From contig DLCS01000066.1 of the NCBI GenBank assembly GCA_002480735.1, positions 1 through 18,301 of the forward strand: a DNA stretch of 18,301 bases, in the 5' to 3' direction. Position 1 is the first letter of the stretch, and each line of letters starts with the position of its first letter. Origin of the DNA: Bacillaceae bacterium UBA7792 (GTDB lineage: Bacteria > Bacillota > Bacilli > Bacillales > Cytobacillaceae). Shown here in pieces: positions 1 to 7,700 of this stretch. The notes under the pieces were generated by a model that was not told the origin of the DNA, ran no database searches, and worked only from the letters and a program-made list of their open reading frames with translations. A program made the position numbers and the translations under genes.

Positions 1-46
1 GGGCTTCACTCTCTTTCATCATTTTCCATTTACTATTCTTAGTCAT
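1..46 (-). CDS. Possible 5' end of a divergent gene running off the left edge
   Basis: On the minus strand an ATG at 44-46 opens a frame that stays open to the window edge and reads MTKNSKWKMMKESEA. No ribosome binding site is visible in front of it. A weak promoter candidate, TTGCAT then 17 bases then TTTAAT, lies just upstream on the minus strand and would place the start codon almost at the transcript 5' end. Fifteen codons are too few to name a family, so this may equally be chance. The only support is the divergent arrangement with the gene at 261. Confidence 0.22.
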   Translation of the reverse strand, partial: MTKNSKWKMMKESEA

Positions 47-260
47 CGCTATGGAATTAAATATTTTTAATTGTGATTATGCAAGATAGCGACCTTGTCT
101 GTCAAGAGGAATTCGGAAAATTATGAATTAATTATGTGAAAATAATGACAATTCATCAAAACCAAGTTAAACTTATATTTATATTGAATAAGGGAAATGT
201 TTTTCATATCGTTTACTCTGTACTATGATATTTGAAAATAATGATTAAAGGGGAATTACG
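47..260. promoter_or_regulatory. A/T-rich upstream region of the yqjP-like gene with a promoter candidate
   Basis: This stretch has no convincing gene. For the gene at 261 the best sigma-A-like promoter is TTTTCA at 201-206, a 17-base spacer, and TATGAT at 224-229. A ribosome binding site AAAGGGGA at 247-254 lies six bases before the ATG. At 135-150 there is TGTGA, six bases, then TGACA, one base off the Fnr/CRP-type pattern TGTGA-N6-TCACA. It lies about 58 bases upstream of the -35, so a role is only conjecture. Confidence 0.5.
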
Positions 261-1223
261 ATGACTGAATGGAAAAATGGAGTGGCCAAAATAACACTGC
301 CAACACCTTTCCGTGTGGGTGATGTGAATGCATATGTGATCAAAGGGGAGCGCTTAACCCTTGTAGATGTTGGACCAAAAACGGAGGAGACGTGGCTTTC
401 TTTAACCGAGCAGTTAAAGGAGCTAGGCATTCAGCCTTCAGACGTTGAACAGGTGATTTTAACCCATCACCATCCAGATCATGCAGGATTGCTCGATTAT
501 TTTCCTGATTCCTTAGAGGTATACGGACATCCTGTTAATGACCGATGGATCCATCCAACCGAAGCTTTCTTAGTTGAAAATGAACATTTTTTTATGAAAT
601 CCTTTCTGGAGTTTGGCATTCCAGAAACCTATCTGCAATTCATTGGAATGCTGAAGAAGGAATTAAAGTATTCCTGCGACCGGACCTTGACTGGCCATTT
701 GCGTGAAGGCGATCGTCCGCTTGGTCTTTCCGATTGGAGGGTGATTGAAACTCCGGGGCACGCTCAAAGCCATATTGGCCTCTATCGAGAAAAGGATGCC
801 ATCTTTATTGGCGGGGACCATCTTCTGGCCCATATTTCACCAAATCCAATCTTGGAGCCGCCTTTACCTGGAGAGAAAGAGCGTCCAAAGCCACAGCTTC
901 AATATAATCAATCCCTGAAAAAATTGCTTGAGGTTCCGATCGACCTCGTCTATTCTGGCCATGGGGAAGAGATTTATAATAAAAACGAACTCATTCATAA
1001 GCTGTTATCCAAGCAGCATGAGAGGGCACAGAAGGTTAAGAGTTGGTTAGAGAAGGAACCTTTGACTGTGTTTGAAGCCTGCCAGCTGCTGTTTCCTAAG
1101 ATCTATCAGCGTCAGTTATCATTGACGATTTCGGAAACAGTTGCACAATTTGATTATTTAACAGATTTAGAGGAAATCAGCGTGGTGAATGATAATGGAA
1201 TCATTCGATATGCTGTAAGCTAA
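261..1223 (+). CDS. yqjP: Metallo-beta-lactamase-fold hydrolase (YqjP-like)
   Basis: A 320-residue cytoplasmic protein of the metallo-beta-lactamase superfamily, probably a dinuclear metal hydrolase of unknown substrate. The H-x-H-x-D-H motif is present at H69, H71, D73 and H74. Further metal ligands are visible at H167 (TPGH), D186 (GGDH) and H234 (SGHG), so the full active site is intact. The C-terminal 60 to 70 residues look like the small helical or winged domain seen in LACTB2-like and YqjP-like members. The start is set by AAAGGGGA six bases upstream. It is followed after nine bases by a YqjQ-like dehydrogenase, the same pairing I recall from B. subtilis, which supports the name. It has no signal peptide. 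The superfamily is near certain; the YqjP name rests on size and neighbour. Confidence 0.88.
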   Translation: MTEWKNGVAKITLPTPFRVGDVNAYVIKGERLTLVDVGPKTEETWLSLTEQLKELGIQPSDVEQVILTHHHPDHAGLLDYFPDSLEVYGHPVNDRWIHPTEAFLVENEHFFMKSFLEFGIPETYLQFIGMLKKELKYSCDRTLTGHLREGDRPLGLSDWRVIETPGHAQSHIGLYREKDAIFIGGDHLLAHISPNPILEPPLPGEKERPKPQLQYNQSLKKLLEVPIDLVYSGHGEEIYNKNELIHKLLSKQHERAQKVKSWLEKEPLTVFEACQLLFPKIYQRQLSLTISETVAQFDYLTDLEEISVVNDNGIIRYAVS

Positions 1224-1232
1224 GGTGATGAA

Positions 1233-2027
1233 ATGACAAGTAGACTTCAAGGAAAGAATATATTTATTACAGGTGCTTCAGGGGGAATAGGAGCTGAAAT
1301 TGCTAGGCTTTGTGCCAAAAGAGGAGCAAGCCTCTATCTTTTCGCGAGGAGCCTTGATAAGCTAGAGCAGCTGAAAGAAGAGCTGGAAGGAGAGTACTCT
1401 AGTCGGGTACATGTCTATCAATTAGATGTTTCTGACACAGATGAAGTTGAGCGCGTATTTAAGCGCGTATTAGGTGAGGTCCAAACCATCGATGTCCTCG
1501 TTAATAATGCTGGATTTGGGGTATTCCGTCTGGCAGAGGAAGCGTCCATAGCGGAAATAAAAGGGATGTTCAGCGTCAATGTGGTTGGCTTGATGGCCTG
1601 CACTTCAATGGTTCTTCCGGTGATGAAAGCAGAGAATAAGGGCCATATCATCAACATTGCCTCCCAAGCCGGAAAAATCGCCACGCCGAAATCAAGTGTT
1701 TACTCCGCTACAAAGCATGCTGTGCTTGGCTATACGAATAGCCTAAGAATGGAGGTAGCTGATTCCAATATTTTCGTGACTGCCGTAAATCCTGGGCCGA
1801 TTGCGACGAGCTTTTTTGATATTGCCGACGAGAGTGGAACATATGTGAAGAATGTTCAGCGTTTCATGTTAAAGCCTGAGTACGTTGCAGAAAAAATCGT
1901 GAATGCGATGCTGACGAAGAAAAGGGAGATAAACCTCCCGCGCTGGATGAATACCGGAAGCGTTATATACGCTCTTTTTCCTAATTTGTTCGAACGAATC
2001 GGAAAAAAGGCATTTAATAAGAAATAG
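1233..2027 (+). CDS. yqjQ: Short-chain dehydrogenase/reductase (YqjQ-like)
   Basis: A 264-residue classical short-chain dehydrogenase with a Rossmann fold, expected to oxidise or reduce a carbonyl/alcohol substrate with NAD(P)(H); the substrate cannot be read from sequence. The cofactor loop TGASGGIG is at residues 13-20, NNAG at 91-94, and the catalytic residues N116, S144, Y157 and K161 are all in place. A basic residue near the end of the second strand (R39) would fit NADP(H) preference, which is inference. The ATG follows the preceding stop by nine bases, and an AAGGTGA-type ribosome binding site overlaps that stop, so the two genes are co-transcribed and probably translationally coupled. 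No terminator separates it from narK, 66 bases downstream. Confidence 0.88.
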   Translation: MTSRLQGKNIFITGASGGIGAEIARLCAKRGASLYLFARSLDKLEQLKEELEGEYSSRVHVYQLDVSDTDEVERVFKRVLGEVQTIDVLVNNAGFGVFRLAEEASIAEIKGMFSVNVVGLMACTSMVLPVMKAENKGHIINIASQAGKIATPKSSVYSATKHAVLGYTNSLRMEVADSNIFVTAVNPGPIATSFFDIADESGTYVKNVQRFMLKPEYVAEKIVNAMLTKKREINLPRWMNTGSVIYALFPNLFERIGKKAFNKK

Positions 2028-2093
2028 TGAATGACTTACATCGTTCTCCAAATAATAAGCTTAACCTATGGAAGAGAAAGGAGAACTATTTAA

Positions 2094-3587
2094 GTGAATA
2101 CGACGAAGTTGCAATTACCTCTCCAAACCTTAAGCCTTGTTGTCGGATTTATGGTTTGGGTCATTATTTCTTCCTTAATGCCCAATATTCGTGCAGACAT
2201 CCCTCTGACGGATGGTCAGGCCTCTTTGGTCACGGCAGTTCCTGTTATCTTGGGATCTCTCCTGCGAATATTTCTAGGATTTTGGACGAATCGGTTTGGG
2301 GCGAGAAGGTTATTTTTTATTAGCTTTATCATTTTGATTTTTCCTGTCTTTTATATTAGCATTGCAGATTCCTTTATGGATTTGATCATTGGGGGACTAT
2401 TCCTCGGCATCGGTGGAGCGGTTTTTTCCATCGGTGTCACCTCATTACCGAAGTACTATCCAAAGGAAAAGCATGGGTTTGTTAATGGGATATACGGGGC
2501 TGGGAACATTGGAACTGCAATAACCTCCTTTTCGGCTCCAATTGTTGCCAAAGCTTTAGGGTGGAGCAGTGCCGTACGTTTGTTCATTATCCTATTAATC
2601 CTGTTTGCTCTTTTGAATTTCGTATTTGGGGATCGAAAGGAAGCGAAGGTCCAGGCTTCTCTAGGGGAGCAGATCAAAGGAGTTTATCGCAATGAAAAGC
2701 TCTGGTTTCTTTCGTTATTTTATTTTATCACCTTTGGCTCCTTTGTCGCTTTTACTGTGTATCTGCCTAATTTTCTTGTCAATAACTTCGGTCTTGATTC
2801 CGTTGATGCAGGCTTAAGAACGGCCGGGTTTATCACCCTGGCTACGATTATGAGGCCGATTGGTGGTTGGTTAGGGGACCGCTTTAATCCGCTCTTTATT
2901 TTAATGTTGGTTTTTGCTGGGCTAACATTTTCTGGAGCATTGCTTTCCTTCTCTCCCACGATCACTTTATATACGATTGGCTGTCTAACAGTGGCCTTCT
3001 GTGCAGGAATAGGGAATGGTGCTGTATTCAAGCTTGTTCCATTTTATTTTTCCAAGCAGGGTGGGATTGTGAATGGGATTGTATCAGCACTTGGGGGACT
3101 TGGAGGATTTTTCCCTCCCCTCGTATTAACCATTGTTTATGGAATGACAGGGCATAATGCGATTGGTTTCATGGCCCTATCGGAGTTTGCTTTAGCCAGC
3201 TTTGTCATTGTTGTATGGATGTATTATCTCGAAAGAACCGGCGTGGATAAGAAAATTTTTGACTCAACGGCGCAAGGAATGATGGTGACGGATCAAGCTG
3301 GTGTGATCCAAAGGGTCAATGATTCCTTCACCACATTAACAGGGTTTAATCGGGAAGAGGTAATAGGTAAGACACCAAGTGTATTAAGGTCTGGCCGCCA
3401 TGACGAAGGCTTTTACAAAGAAATGTGGAATACGATCGAAAGCCAAGGATTTTGGCAGGGTGAGATTTGGAATAAGCGAAAAAATGGAGAAATTTATCCA
3501 GAGTTCCTGACGATCAGTAGAATCAACAACGAAGCCGGAGATGTTCAGTTTTATGTAGGAACCTTTAGTGATTTATCAAAAACTTAG
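2094..3587 (+). CDS. narK: NarK-type nitrate/nitrite transporter with C-terminal PAS domain
   Basis: A 497-residue fusion. Residues 1 to about 380 form a 12-helix major facilitator of the nitrate/nitrite porter family. Family features are the glycine-rich signature around GAGNIGTA (135-142), a second glycine-rich stretch SALGGLGGFFPP (331-342), an arginine in helix 2 (R58) at the expected anion-binding position, and MRPIGGWLGDR near 253-263. Residues about 386-497 are a PAS domain: FDSTAQGMMVTD, then the NDSFTTLTGFNREEVIGK segment, a variant RSGRHDEGFYKEMW, and a closing beta-sheet segment. NarK proteins normally stop after the last helix, so the PAS is an addition in the cytoplasm, perhaps sensing redox, gas or a ligand to gate transport (inference). 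The start is GTG, with AAAGGAGA at 2077-2084, nine bases upstream. Confidence 0.93.
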   Translation: MNTTKLQLPLQTLSLVVGFMVWVIISSLMPNIRADIPLTDGQASLVTAVPVILGSLLRIFLGFWTNRFGARRLFFISFIILIFPVFYISIADSFMDLIIGGLFLGIGGAVFSIGVTSLPKYYPKEKHGFVNGIYGAGNIGTAITSFSAPIVAKALGWSSAVRLFIILLILFALLNFVFGDRKEAKVQASLGEQIKGVYRNEKLWFLSLFYFITFGSFVAFTVYLPNFLVNNFGLDSVDAGLRTAGFITLATIMRPIGGWLGDRFNPLFILMLVFAGLTFSGALLSFSPTITLYTIGCLTVAFCAGIGNGAVFKLVPFYFSKQGGIVNGIVSALGGLGGFFPPLVLTIVYGMTGHNAIGFMALSEFALASFVIVVWMYYLERTGVDKKIFDSTAQGMMVTDQAGVIQRVNDSFTTLTGFNREEVIGKTPSVLRSGRHDEGFYKEMWNTIESQGFWQGEIWNKRKNGEIYPEFLTISRINNEAGDVQFYVGTFSDLSKT

Positions 3588-3604
3588 AAATGTAAAAGAA
3601 GTAG

Positions 3605-3634
3605 GGCTGTCTCTTAGTGAGGCAGTCTTTTTTT
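3605..3634 (+). terminator. Intrinsic terminator after narK
   Basis: The stem GGCTGTCTC (3605-3613) pairs with GAGGCAGTC (3619-3627) around a five-base loop, with two G-U pairs, and is followed by a run of seven T. It ends the transcript of the narK gene, separating it from the hemerythrin-nar operon. Confidence 0.85.
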
Positions 3635-3660
3635 CGTTGCAACGAAAGAAGACTTTCGTT
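3632..3660 (+). repeat. Two overlapping hairpins built from a TTTCGTT module
   Basis: A perfect 16-base palindrome, TTTCGTTG followed by CAACGAAA, occupies 3632-3647. Its right arm is also the left arm of a second perfect hairpin: AACGAAAG (3641-3648), tetraloop AAGA, CTTTCGTT (3653-3660). The two structures exclude each other. The element lies directly behind the narK terminator and about 60 bases before the hemerythrin-like gene, so it could be an operator or an RNA switch at the head of the nar operon. Function unknown. Confidence 0.55.
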
Positions 3661-3718
3661 TAGTAAGGAAAATTATGGATAAGATGGTGAGGAATATATT
3701 GATAAGGAGTGTTTGATT

Positions 3719-4141
3719 ATGTCAGGACCTAGTTTGAAAAAAGTAGATGCCCATTCATCGATTCATGAGGCTGCCTTAAATGAAGCCAAGGAATTGAGAG
3801 AGCTTTATCGACATTGCCTGAAAAAGGAGAGACAGGAAAAAGCGCTTCAAGTGGCGGAAATCACGATTGAGCATTGGGAAACGAGAACATTAAAGCATGC
3901 AGAAGCAGAAGAGGAAGGCTTATACAAGGAAATGATGGAGGAAAATCCAGATTTAACAGAGGTTGTCGTGCAATTGACACGGGACCATAATTTAATGCGA
4001 AATGTGGTCGGACAAATGAAGGAATATATGATGCAAAAAAGGGTGGGAGAGGAATTTATTCGCTTCATGGATGCCCTTATTGTGATCGATGAAATCCATA
4101 ATGAGGACGAAATGAATAAATTATTGGCTTCTGACAAATAA
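3719..4141 (+). CDS. Hemerythrin-like (HHE) protein in nitrate reductase operon
   Basis: A 140-residue, all-helical soluble protein resembling the hemerythrin HHE cation-binding family, which binds a non-haem di-iron centre and is used for O2 or NO sensing, storage or detoxification. Candidate iron ligands are H16, H60, E64, H90, H127 and E131; the H-x3-E and H-x3-E spacings (HAEAE and HNEDE) are typical. The ATG at 3719 is chosen over an in-frame TTG at 3713, because AAGGAG at 3704-3709 is nine bases from the ATG but only three from the TTG. It is the first gene of the run leading into narG. Placement suggests protection of, or signalling to, nitrate respiration when O2 or NO is present (inference). 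Family assignment is likely but rests on ligand pattern alone. Confidence 0.72.
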   Translation: MSGPSLKKVDAHSSIHEAALNEAKELRELYRHCLKKERQEKALQVAEITIEHWETRTLKHAEAEEEGLYKEMMEENPDLTEVVVQLTRDHNLMRNVVGQMKEYMMQKRVGEEFIRFMDALIVIDEIHNEDEMNKLLASDK

Positions 4142-4176
4142 TAACGCAGGAAATTGTAGGAAAGGGAGGATAAAAG

Positions 4177-4488
4177 TTGGGAGAGCTGCCACTCTATGAA
4201 GAAGAATCACTTAGGTTTCGTGCACCAAGGCTATATGACCGAATGATGGAAGCCTTTTCGAATTATAATTTGCATCCCTATGATGCCGAAGCGACGATCA
4301 CTCAAAAAGAAGAAGGAATGGACCTTTCTATTAGGCTTGGAGGTAGCTTGATCGACTTAGCCACTATACATATTAGCCCCAAGCAGGCTGAAGAACCCGA
4401 TGAAGAGGTAATCTCCTTTTTTGAGACGGCAGCAGAGGAGTGCAAAAATCTCTTAATCAAAAACTATTTTAACATGATTAAGCTCTAG
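4177..4488 (+). CDS. Small unrecognised protein upstream of narG
   Basis: A 103-residue acidic soluble protein that I do not recognise. It begins with TTG at 4177, supported by GGGAGGA at 4164-4170, six bases upstream. The sequence opens with GELPLYEEESLRFRAPRLYD, contains a region likely to form beta strands (EATITQKEEGMDLSIRLGG), and ends with a helix (FFETAAEECKNLLIKNYFNM). There is no signal peptide, membrane segment or cysteine-based metal motif. It lies 35 bases after the hemerythrin-like gene and 15 before the next small gene, so it belongs to the same operon. A role as accessory or assembly factor for the nitrate reductase is a guess from position only. Confidence 0.75.
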   Translation: MGELPLYEEESLRFRAPRLYDRMMEAFSNYNLHPYDAEATITQKEEGMDLSIRLGGSLIDLATIHISPKQAEEPDEEVISFFETAAEECKNLLIKNYFNMIKL

Positions 4489-4503
4489 AAAGGACTGATA
4501 GAG

Positions 4504-4779
4504 TTGTTTTCCTTTGAAAAAGAATCGATGCTTGTCGAAGATAGAGAGGATTTACTGGCAGTACTTCAAATGAGATTCGGCAGGGTTTCAGGTGAACTGA
4601 TCCAGAAGATTTATGGGATTTCAGATGGCGATACACTACAACGGTTGATCCTTGCTGCCGCTAATGCCCATTCCTTCGAGGTTTTTCTTGAAGAACTAGA
4701 GATGGGGCAAGCTTCATTTCGATTGGTGGGGGAGGATTTTAATCCGCTTCGTAATCAAGCTATAGGGTGGGATGCCTAA
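4504..4779 (+). CDS. Small unrecognised protein abutting narG
   Basis: A 91-residue soluble protein with TTG start at 4504; AAAGGA at 4489-4494, nine bases upstream, supports that start (an in-frame ATG lies eight codons later). Its stop codon directly abuts the narG ATG, so translation of the two is probably coupled. The middle part, LLAVLQMRFGRVSGELIQKI followed by a helix with LQRLILAAANAHSFEVFLEEL, resembles the short helical C-terminal unit of DUF4351-like and Rpn-associated proteins, in which an RFG..P/S-EL-..I pattern precedes a helix. That resemblance is weak and from memory. No catalytic residues, metal motif or membrane segment is seen. Position suggests a narG-linked accessory function (inference). 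Confidence 0.75.
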   Translation: MFSFEKESMLVEDREDLLAVLQMRFGRVSGELIQKIYGISDGDTLQRLILAAANAHSFEVFLEELEMGQASFRLVGEDFNPLRNQAIGWDA

Positions 4780-7700
4780 ATGGAGCAAAGAAAAAACAAG
4801 CTAATTCACGCACTCAAACATTTAAAACGAGGCGAGCGCATCAATGATGGCTGGACCGAGGAAAGTCCACGACCTCGTAATTCTGAGGATATTTATAGAC
4901 GGCGCTGGCAGTATGACAAAATTGTCCGCTCGACCCATGGGGTGAACTGTACCGGTTCCTGTAGCTGGAGAATCCATGTGAAGGACGGCATTATTGCTTA
5001 TGAAACACAGCAAACGGATTATCCATCGACAGGCGAGGATTTTCCTGACTATGAGCCGCGTGGTTGTCCACGTGGGGCAAGCTTCTCCTGGTATACGTAT
5101 AGCCCAACACGAGTCAAGCACCCATATATTCGTGGCGATCTGTATGAGCTATGGAAAAATGAGCTGAAAGTGGCTAACAATCCAGTCGAAGCATGGGAAA
5201 ATATTGTCACCAACCCTGAGAAACGAGCGAAGTATGTATCAGCACGAGGCAAGGGTGGTTTTGTTCGTGGAAGCTGGAGTGATCTTTGTCAATTAATTGC
5301 AGCCTCCTCCATCTATACGATCAAAAAATATGGGCCCGATCGAATTGTTGGCTTTAGTCCGATCCCAGCGATGTCCATGGTTAGCTATGCTGGGGGCTCC
5401 CGCTTTCTTTCTTTAATCGGCGGTACGATTTTAAGCTTTTATGATTGGTATGCTGATCTTCCACCTGCCTCGCCTCAAGTCTGGGGGGATCAAACAGATG
5501 TGCCAGAGAGCGGCGATTGGTATAACACGAAATATTTCATTATTTGGGGGACGAATATCCCGCAAACAAGGACCCCTGATGCTCACTTTATGGTTGAATC
5601 TCGCTATAACGGGACGAAGGTTGTCGGAGTAAGTCCTGATTATGCGGAGTATGAGAAATTTGCCGATATTTGGCTTCCTGCAAAAGCAGGTACGGACGGG
5701 GCACTGGCGATGGCGATGACCCATGTGATCCTCAAAGAATTCTATGTGGACCAGCAAACACCATATTTCGTCTCCTATGCCAAGCAATATACGGATCTTC
5801 CGTTTCTAGTCATTCTAGATGAGCATGAAGGACGGTACCGCTCTGGTCGTTTCCTAAGAGCTTCGGACATTGATGGAAACGAAGAGCTAGGGGAGTGGAA
5901 GACGGTCGTTTGGGATGAAATGGAGAATAAGATGGTCATCCCAATCGGCAGTCAAGGCTTCCGCTGGGATAGCGGCAACAAATGGAATCTCGATCTGCAG
6001 GACGTGAATGGCAATGATATCAATCCTCTCCTTAGTTTTATCGATCAATCGGATGAGGTTGTTCAAGTGGATTTCCCTTATTTTGCTGATGAAAAAAGCG
6101 GTCCGACAACAAGGGGAGTTCCGGTTAAAAAAATTCACGACCAATCAGGTGTGGAGCTAACAGTTACGACGGTTTATGACCTGATGCTTGCCCATACAGG
6201 TGTAGGTCGTGGCCTTGAGGGCGACTATCCAACGGATTACAACGATGCGAACAAACCATATACTCCTGCTTGGCAGGAAAGCATTACAGGGGTCAACCCA
6301 GCACATGTCATCCAGGTAGCTCGTGAGTTTGCTGATAATGCCGCCCGCACAAATGGCAAATCGATGATTGCGATGGGTGGTGGGACGAATCATTGGTTCC
6401 ACAGTGACCAAATCTATCGTTCGATCTTAAACCTTGTATTATTAACGGGCTCCCAAGGGGTCAACGGTGGAGGCTGGGCCCATTATGTCGGTCAGGAAAA
6501 AGTCCGTCCGATTGAGGGCTTCTCACAAATTGCTTTTGCGAATGATTGGGTGAAGGCTCCACGCTTCATGAATGGTACTTCCTTTTTCTACTTTGCAACC
6601 GAGCAGTTCCGCTATGAGTATCAAGCAGATGAGGAAAAGGACGGATGGAGCAGCAAATACCGCAATATGCACCCAGCTGATTTCAATGCGATGTCCGCAC
6701 GTCTCGGCTGGCTGCCAAGCTTTCCACAATGGACGCAGAACTCTCTTGATGTGATGAAGGATGCGAGGGAGCGTCATAAGGAGGATGACGGGGCGATTAT
6801 TCAGGATATCGCCAAGCAAATTTCGGATGGGAAAATTAGTTATGCGATGGAATATCCAAATGACCCGCACAATTTTCCCCGGATTTTCTTCAACTGGCGT
6901 TCCAATCTCTTAGGGGATAGTGGAAAAGGGCATGAGTATTTTGTCAAGCATTTGATTGGCTCGACCGATTCCGTTCTGACCGATACGGAACATTCATGGC
7001 AGCCTGAAAGTATTCATGTGGATGCAAAGCCGCCTGAGGGTAAGACCGATCTATTTGTGGCCATGGATTTTCGGATGACAAGCTCAGGGCTTTTTTCCGA
7101 TATTCTGCTTCCCGCTGCAACCTGGTATGAGAAATTTGATATTAGTACAACGGATCTGCATCCATTTATTCACCCTTTTAATGCAGCGATTTCACCACCA
7201 TGGGAGACAAAAAGTGACTGGGATGCGTTTCGAGAAATTGCCAGGGAATTCTCTAATTTAGCGAAGGATCACCTTCCTGCTTGTGAGGATATTGTCATGT
7301 CGCCGCTCGCCCATGACACGATTAATGAAATCGCCCAGCCATTTGGAAAGGTGAAGGACTGGCGCAAGGGCGAGGTGGAGGCTGTTCCAGGAAAAACGAT
7401 GTCAAACCTGAACATTGTCAAAAGAGATTATCCAAACGTGTTTGATATGTGGTCTACGGTCGGACCGAATATTCGCGGGGGATACGGAACCAAAGGGGTC
7501 AAGGTAGATGGCGAAAAGGCTTACCAGCAGCTTCTCAAGCGCCTTGGCGTTTCCAAGCGTGAAGGAGTCGGAAAGGGCCATCCAGACCTTTATTCTGACA
7601 AGCAGGCGATCAATGCGATCCTCCTTATGTCTGGTGCGTCGAATGGGAAGCGGGCTGTTGAAGGTTGGAAGTCGATGGAGGCAAAGACCGGAAAAAGCTT

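Noticed and set aside
2027..2323. 98-codon frame overlapping the start of narK
   Set aside because: It is out of frame with a clear transporter that has a good binding site, and its peptide shows no family features.
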